Source: Azadirachta indica
Lineage: Eukaryota; Streptophyta; Magnoliopsida; Sapindales; Meliaceae
DNA length: 64,000 nt
NCBI GenBank assembly: GCA_022749755.1
Contig: CM040440.1
Location: 9,783,269 to 9,847,268, forward strand
Reading direction: 5' to 3'
The translations under genes were made by a program, and so were the position numbers. Each line of letters starts with the position of its first letter. The stretch's first letter is position 1. Below the pieces are notes generated by a model that searched no databases, was not told the origin of the DNA, and saw only the letters and a program-made list of their open reading frames with translations. Of this stretch, positions 26,590-36,995 are shown one piece after another.

Positions 26590-28600
26590 AATTAAATAAA
26601 TGTAGCATCAAAGACTCTTATGGGTTCTGGTTGAGATGAACTTAAATCTAAATTAGTTCGAGTATTCGGATTGGAAATTGATCTTTTGAATTTTTCTAAT
26701 TGAATAATTCTAACATCTAAATAAAGTTGATTAAGCTGTTAATCATTAATAGTTTTTTCTAAATCTTTAACTTGCTTCTTAAAAAGTATCACTTCCTGTT
26801 GAAGCTCTTATGTAGTAACTTGTTTAAATAAGCTTTGATAAGGGTATTTATCTACGAATTTAGTCAAATTAAAAGGTTCTAGAGTATCAATACGTTGTTC
26901 ATCTAAAAGAATATCTTAAAGTTTTATTAAGTATTCTTGTTTCATGAAAAGATCTTATATTTTGTCTATGATGTCTAAAAGGAATTGTTTATCTACTTTT
27001 CTATTCATTCCTAACATGTAGATAGTTTTGCAATAACAAATTTCTTTAGAATTGCTACTACTATTAATAGTTTCAGAATCATTAGAATTTTCTCAGAATT
27101 GAAAACTATCTGAATCACTTTCTACGAGATTAATGAGTCTTCACTAATAAGAAGTTGGTTAAGTTTTTCTCTAAATTCGATCTCATCTTTGAATATCTCA
27201 TTAATTTTATTTTTTGCTTTATATTTGCCTAAACGTATGACCTAAACGCTTATTAAGTCCAGTAAATTATGGGTTGTTTCTTGGGCTTAAGATTTCTGAA
27301 CTTCTTGAGTTTTTTTACAGTAAGGTTCAGTGGGTCTAACTATTTTATTGGGCTTCTTATGGTAGGTTATGGATTAGGGCTTTTTACATGATAGTACTTT
27401 AAGATTATCATATCCATATTGTTTACAAAAGTCTCCTATATTTGCTTAAAAGAAAACTTTTCACCATTCTTTTTGTCTTTTAATTCTTGACAAAAAGTTA
27501 AAACTTCTTTTTGATAAAATCAAAAAGTTGACCATAGATAATGTTACCTCACGGGATTGTATTACCATTAATATATTCTACTAATTTTTTGAGTATCTTA
27601 TTGGCAAAAATTTTGAGTAATCTTAAAATAAATCTTTTTTTCAAGAAAGATGCATTACAATCTAAACTTAGAATATATAGGTTGTGAAGACATCTTTGTA
27701 ACAATTAAAATCATCTAAGGTTGGACAACTAAGATTGGTCAAGACTAATTTGGAACTTTGTAATTCTTCTGCAAGATTGCTTACGAAATGCATAGGTATA
27801 GTATAAAAAAATACTTCTACAATGTTTTCATGCTCTTTTTCATGTTAAAATTCTTCTTCATCTTCTATCTTTCTACATAATTAAGGATAGATTGTTGAAT
27901 ATTAGAAGATAGGCTATTCTCACCATTAATGGAGAGATATTGTGAATCCCATTATTAAAAGTTTGGCTGCTTAATGGTCGAAGCATTTTGTTACTTTACA
28001 AGTAGTTGATGTCATTCCTATCTCCTAGATTACATTCATAATTTTATATTCAAATCTGTCATTTATGTTCCATTCATAAATAACATCTCTGATATATTTT
28101 TTAGTAGAAAATTTACTACATTCCTCAAATTGGATATTGGTTAGAGTAGATTTAGGATAGTAATTTCTAATAGAAATAGAAACTTTACTAGACTTAGGTT
28201 TAACGATTTCTATAGGGCAATTTTCTATGGTGTTGTTGGTTTCACTATCATATTGACATTACTAGGTCCTAAAAGGTTTGCAAGTCATTGATTAATTTTG
28301 GTTTAATAAGTCTACTTTTGGAAAAGTAACAAGTTGGATTAAGTCTTGAGGGTTAAAAATGAGTTGAGAAATATTAGATGCAAAAGATGGGCTAGGCTTA
28401 AGTTGATCTATCTTGTTTTCTATATAGGTTAAATGGTTGGCTACTATATGTAATGTTTGAGATTAGTAATTGTTTTATTCATAGACACATTTGATATCTC
28501 CTAATTGGGCTAGATCACTATTTAACTTATTATTTGCTACTTTGAATGGTGATGCTGGAATAGAATTTCCTGAGACCTTAATAGTAATGACTTCAAAAGG
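26590..28600 (-). pseudogene. Pararetroviral coat/gag-like region remnant
   Basis: The minus strand carries fragments resembling the coat region of caulimovirid polyproteins: YEWNINDRFEYKIMNV near 28050-28090, a segment with IPMHFVSNLAEELQSSKLVL near 27740-27800, YKDVFTTYIF near 27690, and a Lys-rich stretch with FCKQYGYDN at about 27425, which may be a decayed CCHC zinc knuckle. Stops are frequent. Assignment rests on order and partial similarity. Confidence 0.55.
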
Positions 28601-28825
28601 TGAATACATGGATTGAATAGATCCATGGGTTTTTGTTTCCCGTTTATACATTTAAGAAGTTCATACATTGATATATAGACTAAGGAATGGATAAGAAGGG
28701 TCTAAATTAAACTTATCTAAGTTCATTTATACATTTGCTATCTTATGGATATTATCCTGGAACTTCATTGTAAAAAAAATATTACCCAAATTGTTATCTA
28801 AATCTCATCAGAGAATTTAAAATCA

Positions 28826-29640
28826 AATGGTGGGACAAGTTAAGTTACCCCGAAGACTCTTGCTTAATGGCTAAAATCCAAACAAATTGGTGGTATTCAA
28901 AGTCTTCCAAGTTCGCCTACAAAGAAGACTATTTTGCTAGTCTTGAAGAATATAGCTAGTCCCTCTTCCTCTACAAAATCTCGAGAAATTTATAGTCAAA
29001 AGAAAAACAAAAAGAAATATTATGTAAAATTATTCAAGAAATTGATGATGACTCTATTCAACAATCCTCTATAGAATCATTACTAGATTAAAAGGATGAC
29101 CCTTTCGACGGACCATTTAGTCAAGACCTTTTTAAGTTAATAGATCCTACAACAATTATTCAAGATTCTCCATTAAACAAAATTATTCAATAATCACAAG
29201 AAAACAAAGCTTCTTTTGGTGTAAAATAAGCCCGTGACCGATGGCAAGCATTTTCTTTATTAAAGTTATATTTAATTATTTTACTTTATCAAAAGTTGTA
29301 ATAATTGTATTCAATTATTCAAAATTTGTAATAATTATTTGTAAGAATCCTATAGATTTATAGGTTAAATAATCGACTATAAATTCCCTTTCATTCTTCA
29401 CTTAAAGAGGAAGTGAATTGGAAAATCAAAACTTTTTCTAAAATTATATTGCTTTAAATAAAAGTTTTAGTTATTTCAAAATTACAAAATTTAATTATTT
29501 CATACTTCAAATTCCTTTATTCTTTAATTTCAATATCTTAAATAATATTTTACCTACAATTTTTTTTACTTACGAATTTTAAAATATTTCCTGTGTTAGA
29601 ATTAGTATCAAACTCAATTCATTAAAAATTTTAAGGGTAT
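28826..29640 (+). mobile_element. Second pararetrovirus fragment, opposite orientation
   Basis: From about 28826 the plus strand reads KWWDKLSYPEDSC, NWWYSKSSKFAYKED and IQEIDDDSIQQSSIESLL, with stops. The WWDK block resembles a segment seen in plant endogenous caulimovirid polyproteins outside the protease-RT part. Coding resemblance ends near 29240 and is followed by a non-coding stretch with a TATA box. Because the main viral block reads on the minus strand, the locus holds two viral pieces meeting near 28815 in inverted orientation. Assignment is less certain than for the RT block. Confidence 0.55.
29377..29384 (+). promoter_or_regulatory. TATA box of the viral promoter-like end
   Basis: CTATAAAT is followed by TCCCTTTCATTC, with AAAGAGGAAGTG just after, resembling the short TATA-to-leader arrangement of caulimovirid genomic promoters. 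It sits at the outer end of the plus-strand viral fragment. Whether it is active is unknown. Confidence 0.4.
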
Positions 29641-30755
29641 TCAATAGATTGGATTTGATTAAATCATATGCAATCCAATAGTAGATAAATTGGAACTATT
29701 TCAACTCAATTCGATCCACTTTATGATAAAATCCAACCCAACCCAATCTATTAAAAATTTTGCAAATCCAATCCGATCCAACCTGAAAATATTCTAATTT
29801 TAATATTTGATTATATTTCATAAAAAAATAATTGAGATAATAGCATAAAATATATTTAAACTTTCAAAGAAATATTCTATACCAATTCAAAATCAATAAC
29901 AAAAAATAAATATATATAAAAAAATTTTAAGTTAATCTCTAACACTAAGTTTAGAGAAACTTTATAAAGAACAAAAATAAAATGATATAAAATTTAATAA
30001 TGTCAAAAGAGTCTAACAAAACTAGAGTGCAAAAATAAAACTATAATATGCATAATATATATAATAAAGAAATAACAACAATAACCGAAAGAAATAAACC
30101 AACAAAACCAAGAAATTAGTATATTCAGCCAATTACAACATGGCAAGATAAGTAATTTATAGCGTTACAGAATACAGAAATTAATCACAATTTTCTTAGT
30201 CCCTAACAGAAATAAGGTTATAACAAGATAAGTAACAAACAACCGCACTAAATACAAGCATAAAATTTATATAATCAGTAAAAAATTTGAATATATAAAT
30301 AATTATAATTAATTTTTTAATAAATAAAAAATAATAAATCTAATAAAAAAATAATAAATTCATTTACTCACAATTTAAAAACATTGTATTTAAAAACAAA
30401 CTGCTATTACTACTAAATATTGACTCATATGCTATAATAGAGACAGATATTATTAAAATTATGTATAATTATAAAAGAAAATCTCATTAGACATAATTAA
30501 AATTATTAAATTATTTTATACATTTATATTGATTTTTTTAAAAATATTTATTATACTATTTTTAACTGATCAGATTGAATTTTAATGAATTGATGACATA
30601 AATTCATAATGTAATTTACTGTAAAGAGATTTTAAATTTTTAAATCCAATCCAATCATTAATTTACCAAATTCACCAAACTCATTAAAAAAACAGAATTA
30701 AACCGAATCAAACTAAGCAGATTGAGCGGATCCAATTAGATTTTGAACACCCTTA
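29632..30755. mobile_element. Non-autonomous hAT-like element (~1.1 kb)
   Basis: The left end TAAGGGTATTCAA (29632) pairs with the right end TTGAACACCCTTA (to 30755), whose complement is TAAGGGTGTTCAA, so 12 of 13 positions match. Inside both ends are repeats of AATCCAATCC and its complement, as in plant hAT subterminal regions. The interior is AT-rich and non-coding. I could not see a convincing 8-bp target duplication. Confidence 0.7.
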
Positions 30756-30848
30756 TTAATTACATATTATTAATTATCAATCCATACTTGTAATAATAAA
30801 AGAAAATGTACAAAAATGGGCAAATTAATTAAACCCTAGAGTTTGGCC

Positions 30849-31542
30849 TTAAATTGCACCAGCCCTCTCCTTATTCCAGTCCTCAATCTGCAGCAAAACA
30901 ACACAAAATTAAAAATTAAATAAAACTCCCAATAAATAAACAAATTAATAAAAAAGAGAATTAATTAATTAATGTTCTCAACCATTCATTAGGACATACA
31001 AAACGGTAATACTCAGCAAACTTCTCGCATTCAGGTGCCCTTTTTCCCTTCTCCCGAATGCACCTAACAATTCCAAAATATATTTACACCATATATAATT
31101 AATCCCATTAATTAATTAAGATTAGAGCTAACTTAATTAATTAATAATTAATAATTAAAATAACTAGCAACAGCGCTTAAATCACACTTAAGATACTCTA
31201 CGTAAAGTGCATAACAATTGGCGAGTCTGATTCATCGCCGGAAAGTGGGATTCCGCCGAAGCCGTCTTTCAGAACTCCACCTGTTGTTATATATACCTTC
31301 TGATATTATGGATTACTATTAAAACTCAATGATTATTTGTATGTATTTATGCGTACTTGATCTTTGTTGTCTTTGTTGCGGCTGTCGTTTTCGTCTTCGG
31401 TTTGGGATTTGGATTTCGTAACCGGAGCTTGTGAAACGGTGCCGTATTCGTGAGCAGGTCTAGGGGCTTGTTCGCCTCTGGCGACCTTGTTGACGTCTCT
31501 TGCTCTCATCTTGTCGTGCGGGTCCAGTTGAGAAGCCGACAT
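30849..31542 (-). pseudogene. COX6B-like (CHCH-type) small gene, apparently decayed
   Basis: Exon 1 (31542-31357) gives a clean start, MSASQLDPHDKMRARDVNK, then a Ser/Asp/Lys-rich linker. A later piece gives GGVLKDGFGGIPLSGDESDS then YVEYLKCDL. Exon 3 (31063-30983) gives CIREKGKRAPECEKFAEYYR ending CPNE, and exon 4 (30887-30849) gives IEDWNKERAGAI and a stop. The CX-nine-C arrangement and the EDWN tail resemble cytochrome c oxidase subunit 6B-like proteins of mitochondria. However, the frame shifts at about 31207 (CACTTTACG), a GT donor after exon 3 leaves a phase that does not join exon 4 (it would create TGA), and the exon 1-2 junction needs a weak GC donor or a very short intron. It is either a recent pseudogene or a gene hit by sequence errors. 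Confidence 0.55.
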
Positions 31543-31799
31543 CGCTGCCTTCTGCTGTCTGCTCGCTGTTTCCTTACTTTCTCGAAGATTTGGCCACCGT
31601 AATTCGGTCCTTCGCCGTTTGATTTGTTACTCTGTATGTGAATAATCATTGATGAAGAAAATTGCGGAGGTTTGAATGGGTTTTTATGCACGTATGAGAC
31701 GATGAGCAAGAGCTGTTCACGTCTTCTTCTTAGGATGAAGCCACGTTTAGCTGCAGGGGACACGTGTGATAATTAGCACCCCCATGTCTCATGACTCAG

Positions 31800-32760
31800 C
31801 AGCTATTATAATAACATATTCGTCTCCGGCTTTTCGTACAGTATACGACGACGTTTACTGCAATTGTTAGAAACAAAATAAAAGTTTGCAAAGTGATATG
31901 CTTTTCGTACATGGCTCGGTGCCGCTAGATTTTTGTTCAATATTCCTAAATAGTAAGAACTAAATGGTTATCAATGTAACATATTTGCCATTTTACTAAA
32001 CTTCAGGGATAAATATGATAATATCCAACAAGCTGACGGACATTTAACTAAGAGGATATTGAATAATTAAACCAAACATGAGAGCAGTATCGGCTGTTTT
32101 CTCGCAAGAAAATAAACAATTTATCGGCCCATCACTCACACTTTCCGATTAAAATATTTAACCTTTAATAAATAACTAATATAATAATACATATTATTAA
32201 ACAAAATAAAATTATTTTTAAATTATTTTATTGATATAAAATAAATTTAAATAATTTAAATTTAATAATTATAATTATTTTTAAATATGATTGACACTAA
32301 TTATAATTATTAAATTTAAATTATTTTATATCAGTAATAGATTAAATATCCATTGTTATATTAGTTATTCATTAAGTATTGAATATTTAATGAAAAATTT
32401 AAATTGTACAATATAAGATATTTATTTTTAATTTATTTTACAATTTTAAAAATTGGTTTGGTTTGATAATTCAAATTGATAAAAAAATCATTAAGTAGGA
32501 TAACGGGCTATTTCTTAAACATTTCTTAAACATTAAGATAGAATGAGTAGTTAGTCCAAAAATGAAGTTGATAATAGGTATTTTCTCCTTACCTTATCAT
32601 ATCATATCAATTCTAGTTTAATTATATATAACCAAACATACTAAACAACAGTTACAACTTGAAATTAAAAAACTCATTATGCTATTAATTAATTGCTGTT
32701 TAATTTCATTGAAATTAATTAAGAATATGCATGGTGTGTACAAAGTTATGGCTGTCGTTG
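31800..32760. other. AT-rich spacer
   Basis: Mostly AT-rich DNA. A local inverted repeat with TTTAAATTATTTTATTGATATAA-type arms lies around 32215-32335. No coding or RNA signal is seen. Confidence 0.45.
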
Positions 32761-32763
32761 GGC

Positions 32764-32790
32764 ATATATATATATATATATATATATATA
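32764..32790. repeat. (TA)n microsatellite
   Basis: About 13 uninterrupted TA units abut the left end of the foldback element that begins at 32789. Confidence 0.9.
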
Positions 32791-33598
32791 ATGTGATTTA
32801 TCCCCCGAGTTTTGAAGAAAGAGAAGATACCCCTGAATTTTAAAGAAAGTTGAGATACGTCTTGAGACACTATTTTAAGAACCATTGTAAATATAAATTA
32901 ACTATTTTACTTCTTTAACTATTAAAAAAATAAAATAATTTAATTGTTCTTATTTTTACTTTATAACAATCAATATAATATTATTATCATAATTAATTTA
33001 AAAATTATAATAATATTTTGACAGTTAATTATTTTCTTTTAAATTGGTTAATTTTTTAGCAATATTAGTTATAAATAATTTTATAATTGATTATTTTATT
33101 AAAATAATCTATTTTAAAAATTATGTATAATTAATACTGTTAAAATTCACTGTTAATTTTCTACAATTTTTTTAATTGTAAAAAGTTTATTGTAAAAGTA
33201 AAAACAATTAATTATTAACAAAAAAAAAAAATTTCATATTATAAAAATTTTTAATAATTTCTTAGCATATTTTATGTTGTAAAAAATTTTACAATTGATG
33301 TTGTTAAAATGTGCTTGTAATTAATGTTAAAAAGTTGACAATTAGGAATATTTTTAGCAATATTAATTATATATAATTTTTTAACTAGACTATTTTAATA
33401 AAGGAATAATTAAATTATTTTATATATTTTTTTTAATAATTGAGGGATAAAATAGTTAATTTATATTTAAAATAGTGCTTAGAATAATATCTCAAGAAAG
33501 TTTCACAAGTTTCTTTAAAAGTTAAGGTGTATCTAAGACTAGGGAAAAAATCAAGGGGTATCTCCCTTTTCCCCAAAACCCACGAATAAATCACATTA
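32789..33598. mobile_element. Foldback (large inverted-repeat) element, 810 bp
   Basis: The left arm starts TAATGTGATTTATCC and continues through GATACCCCTGAATTTT, AAATATAAATTAACTATTTT and AAAATAATTTAATTGTTCT. The right arm, read in complement from 33598, gives TAATGTGATTTATTCG, GATACCCCTTGATTTT, AAATATAAATTAACTATTTT and AAAATAATTTAATTATTCC in the same order. Arms are at least 170 bp and imperfect. No coding capacity is present; the open stretch at 33433-33615 is just the right arm. It resembles MITE-like foldback elements. Confidence 0.85.
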
Positions 33599-33610
33599 TC
33601 CCTATATAAG

Positions 33611-33816
33611 GGCAAAATCAGCGATCCTTTTATTTTATATAAATTTTTATATCAATTGTAAATTGTTGAATATAAGCACATTTACGGTTGACAATACATC
33701 TGATTATGCAATTAATGTATATGTCAAATATAACCTCAATCGTTGAATGTGCCGATATCTAATGGTTTATAATTGATGTAAAATTTTGTGTAAAAAAAAA
33801 AGTTGCTGATCTTACC
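33611..33816. mobile_element. 206-bp MITE with long imperfect inverted repeats
   Basis: The left end GGCAAAATCAGCGATC pairs with the complement of the right end, GGTAAGATCAGCAAC. The pairing continues inward through TTTTATATCAATTGTAAA against TTTTACATCAATTATAAA and CACATTTACGGTTGA against CACATTCAACGATTGA. A related, more decayed copy is at about 61396-61570. The target duplication is unclear. Confidence 0.75.
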
Positions 33817-33821
33817 TTTTA

Positions 33822-33846
33822 TTTATATATATATATATATATATAT
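33822..33846. repeat. (TA)n microsatellite
   Basis: About twelve TA units directly right of the 206-bp MITE. Confidence 0.85.
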
Positions 33847-34191
33847 GAGCTCTCATGCAACATTTCTAATAGAATCAAAATAAAATGGACTCCACATCTA
33901 ACAGAACAAATTAAAATTTGGTAAGTTGGCCTTAAACTTTTCTTGGTGGATCTCTTTTCCAAACCATTTTTCGTAAATGAATTCTATTATTAGAAGTTTT
34001 AATTCCAATGTCCTTTTTAACAAACAATAACAATGGTATATAGCTAACGAGTCTTGCGTGATTGCATGTTGCTAATACCATTGTTTCCAAACCCTAGCTA
34101 ACAAGTCTTTTAGAGGATTATTTTCCACTTTCATCCAACGGCTTCAAATAACTTATTTGTATCAGATAGCGACTATACTGTAACACGACTC

Positions 34192-34198
34192 TATATAA
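34192..34198 (+). promoter_or_regulatory. TATA box of the first PMEI-type gene
   Basis: TATATAA lies 75-81 bases before the start codon at 34273, a usual distance for a plant gene with a short leader. Confidence 0.6.
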
Positions 34199-34272
34199 CC
34201 CATTTGTTATTTTCTTTTTAATCCAATATTTCTCAGAAAAACCATTGAGAAGAAAACTAGGAGGAGAAATTA

Positions 34273-34827
34273 ATGACGCAATATTCATTATCAACCTTTA
34301 CATCTCTTATAACCTTCTTCCTTCTGTGTGATCTCCATCCTGTAAGCCCTAACCTCACCAATGTTTCCTGCAGAGAAGCAGCAACCAGTGATCCAAACTT
34401 GAGCTACGAACTCTGCGTTTCATCCCTCGAATCCAATCCCAGAAGCCAAAATGCAAGCAGCCTCGAAGAACTGACGACCATCTCCATAAACCTAACCATT
34501 TCCAACGCGACAAACATCAGCTCATACATCACTCACCTCATTTCAACGTCTGAAAGCTTCGATAAGCACACAAAAATCTGCTTACAGGACTGCCTGGAGC
34601 TTTACTCAGACGCAGGCTTAACATTACAAGACGCCATGAATGATTTCAGGTCAGAAGATTATGAGGGAGCGAGCGTGGAAATCAGCTCTGCAATGGATGA
34701 TTCGAGCACTTGTGAGGATGGGTTCAAGGAGAAGAAGGAAGAAGTTTCTCCTCTCAGCAAGGAGAATAATAATTTCTTCCAATTGACTGCTATCTCTCTT
34801 GCTTTTATCAATATGTTGTTTCATTGA
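34273..34827 (+). CDS. Pectinesterase/invertase inhibitor domain protein 1
   Basis: A single-exon secreted protein of 184 aa. Residues 1 to about 25 are a hydrophobic signal peptide (SLITFFLLCDLHPVSP). The mature part has the PMEI four-helix pattern: an N-terminal hairpin with two Cys (VSCREA and YELCVSS), then ICLQDCLELYSDA, ALTLQDA-like helices, STCEDGF, and a C-terminal SPLSKENNNFFQLT stretch. Such proteins act in the cell wall or vacuole and bind either pectin methylesterase or acid invertase; sequence alone does not decide which. The layout is close to the putative invertase inhibitors of the Pla a 1 type. Several NxT/NxS sites suggest N-glycosylation. A paralogue lies 2.2 kb downstream on the same strand. 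Confidence 0.93.
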   Translation: MTQYSLSTFTSLITFFLLCDLHPVSPNLTNVSCREAATSDPNLSYELCVSSLESNPRSQNASSLEELTTISINLTISNATNISSYITHLISTSESFDKHTKICLQDCLELYSDAGLTLQDAMNDFRSEDYEGASVEISSAMDDSSTCEDGFKEKKEEVSPLSKENNNFFQLTAISLAFINMLFH

Positions 34828-34839
34828 TTCAACGGTCTT

Positions 34840-36700
34840 GTGATTTTATTTTCTTTCATTATTTTCTTTTTTTGGCTTTGGTTGTTAAATTCATCGATGT
34901 TATTTTTAATTTAGCTTTCATATTATTTTTTATATTACTTTTTTAGGGTTGATTTTGGGATTGTATTGTTAATTATAAAGAAAATCAAATAAATGTTTGA
35001 TATATTTTATTTTTAAAAATTTTGCGATTTTTAGAAGTAAGTTTTATATCTTTGATCGATAAACTCTTTATTTGCTGGTTGAATGTTGTTATGATGTAAA
35101 TAACCAAATCACCTTATGCTAAATATATATTGAACTTTTTTTTTTTGTTGGTTCTATTAACATAATTTATAGTGAAAATATAACTATTTTTTTAGTTATG
35201 TTTTTAAGTAATAAAAAAATAATGTGAAGAAAAGTAACAACGAGAGAAAATAATTTTAATCCCCGTCCAAAGATTTTCTTTTTTGAAAATCAAAATGGAA
35301 TTAATCAATTTTTTAAGATAAATTTTGGGTTTGTATAATGTAAATGAAAATATATTTAAAATAAAATTTTCAAAAATATTTTCTCTATATTTTAAATTTT
35401 GGTTTAAATTGGGATGCGTTTTTAAAAAACTCATTAAATACTTAAAATAATTTTTGCTTATTCAAATTTTCTATTAGCCATTTTAACAGTAATCCAATCC
35501 TGTAACCAAGACTTGGATATAATATTCATAACAATTGTGTGTATAGAGAAAAATTTCGCTCATAGGATATATTATTAATATAAAATAATTCTTTCCATCT
35601 TATTTCATTCTATTGATTTATGTGTCTTTTCTATTATATATTCTCCTCAAATATATAGAATAATAACAAATCTTCCATAATAAGAGTTGAAATTCATTTA
35701 TCGTATATGTAAGTTTTCAAACTATACTATAAAAAAAAAATCAATTCAAATCCCAATAGATCAAACTATAATATCAAAATTTTTTTAAAAGTTAATAAAA
35801 ATTAATTTTCCTAAACCTAAATGCATCTCTATTATTATTCTCAAACACTTCCTACTTCCATGGAGTCAAAGGATTGCGATTTGTTCATTGGAGGCGTGTA
35901 ATCGGATCATGGTTGGGGTGTTGTTAGTAATATTTTTAAAATCCAATAAAAATGGGCTAATTAGTTAGCCTAATGTTGTTTTGATCGTTTGCTTCAAATT
36001 GGGCCTACCCCAATATAATCCGATTGATAATCTCTGTCCAAGTTAGGTTGACAGGGCTTCATCAAAAGATTATTTTATTTTATACTAAAATCTTAGTTTT
36101 TTTTTTTTTTTTGAGACTACTAATAACACTGAGAAAATACAGATATTATTGTAGCATACTTACTAACTAGAAGCCTGTCTTTAATGACAGAAAAATTTAT
36201 CTAGAATTTTTTATAAGACAAATTTATACATAATAAGAAATCTCATCAGTTACTGTTAATGAGATTCAAACTCACCCTAATATTGAAAATGAGTTGAAAA
36301 TGACTATTAAGCTAAAGGCTTGATGGCTAAAATGTTAGTACTTTGAAGTCACAATTGTTATTAAAACGAGTTAATCTTGCTAATAATTGGTAAAGCTCGA
36401 AAAAATATTTGAAATTAAAATATTACAACTTTTAATTTATAATTTTTGTGAAATTGAATCACTAATTTTTAACTATTATACTCTAAAATTAAACAATCAT
36501 GCAATGAATTTGAATTATTTGTTTCCAGGGTATTTGAAAAAATTGTATCCAAAGAAAATGAACTCGAATTTTTTACATCACCCTAAAAGATTTAACCGAT
36601 TTTACCAATTAAACTAACGAGCCACCACAAATTTTGTTCAATACAACATAACTCATGATAAACATTGGCAACAATGGATGCAAATAAAATGCAATAAGCT
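34840..36700. other. Spacer between the two PMEI-type genes
   Basis: AT-rich DNA with short open frames only. It includes a poly-T tract near 36095 and a GAGATTCAAACTC phrase near 36260 that recalls a tRNA-type B box, but I found no matching A box. No gene is supported. Confidence 0.5.
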
Positions 36701-36730
36701 TCTATATCTTACCCCTTTGGTGAGCTTTTA

Positions 36731-36743
36731 GGAAGCTTCCTTC
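36731..36743. promoter_or_regulatory. Heat-shock-element-like palindrome, distal copy
   Basis: GGAAGCTTCCTTC contains the palindrome GAAnnTTC followed by a further TTC, the heat-shock factor binding pattern. It is about 255 bases upstream of the second PMEI-type start. A second identical copy sits at 36898. Confidence 0.4.
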
Positions 36744-36897
36744 AGTTCCAAACTTACAAGTTCAGAATATATGATATTAAGCATGGGCCACATAAGAGTC
36801 TTATTCTTCACTGTTTTCTTCTTTCCCCTTCCACCTGTTGGTTTTCAATGTCCTTTTGTTCTGTTACAAGTACACAAAACAATCAAATCTAGGCCTA

Positions 36898-36910
36898 GGA
36901 AGCTTCCTTC
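36898..36910. promoter_or_regulatory. Heat-shock-element-like palindrome, proximal copy
   Basis: The same GGAAGCTTCCTTC as at 36731, about 90 bases upstream of the second PMEI-type start. The flanking phrase AGGAAGCTTCCTTCA is shared by both copies, so either the promoter segment was duplicated or the motif is kept by selection. Confidence 0.4.
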
Positions 36911-36995
36911 AAATCTAATTACAAAGTCCATTGAATCATATACATAATACACGAGATTTCTTTATATTAACAAGACCAAGCAAGCCCCAATAACG

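Larger units (their letters stand above)
24655..28815 (-). mobile_element. Endogenous pararetrovirus (Caulimoviridae, petuvirus/florendovirus-like), degenerate
   Basis: Read on the minus strand, in order from high to low coordinate, this block shows a coat/gag-like region (about 28600-26600), an aspartic protease (about 26540-26060), a reverse transcriptase (about 25960-25265) and an RNase H (about 25200-24655). That is the polyprotein order of plant caulimovirids and lacks the integrase of Ty3 elements. Stops and frame changes occur throughout, so it is a fossil with no coding capacity. The closest resemblance from memory is to petuvirus or florendovirus-type sequences; the genus is not certain. 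No movement-protein core was recognised in this orientation. Confidence 0.82.

Noticed and set aside
24655..28815. Ty3/gypsy retrotransposon instead of a pararetrovirus.
   Set aside because: No integrase follows RNase H, no LTRs or target duplication bound it, and the RT and protease wording is of the caulimovirid type.
33433..33615. 60-codon minus-strand open frame.
   Set aside because: It is the right arm of the foldback element; the left arm carries the same sequence in inverse.
36240..36300. GAGATTCAAACTC, resembling a SINE B box.
   Set aside because: No A-box partner or defined ends; too short to support.
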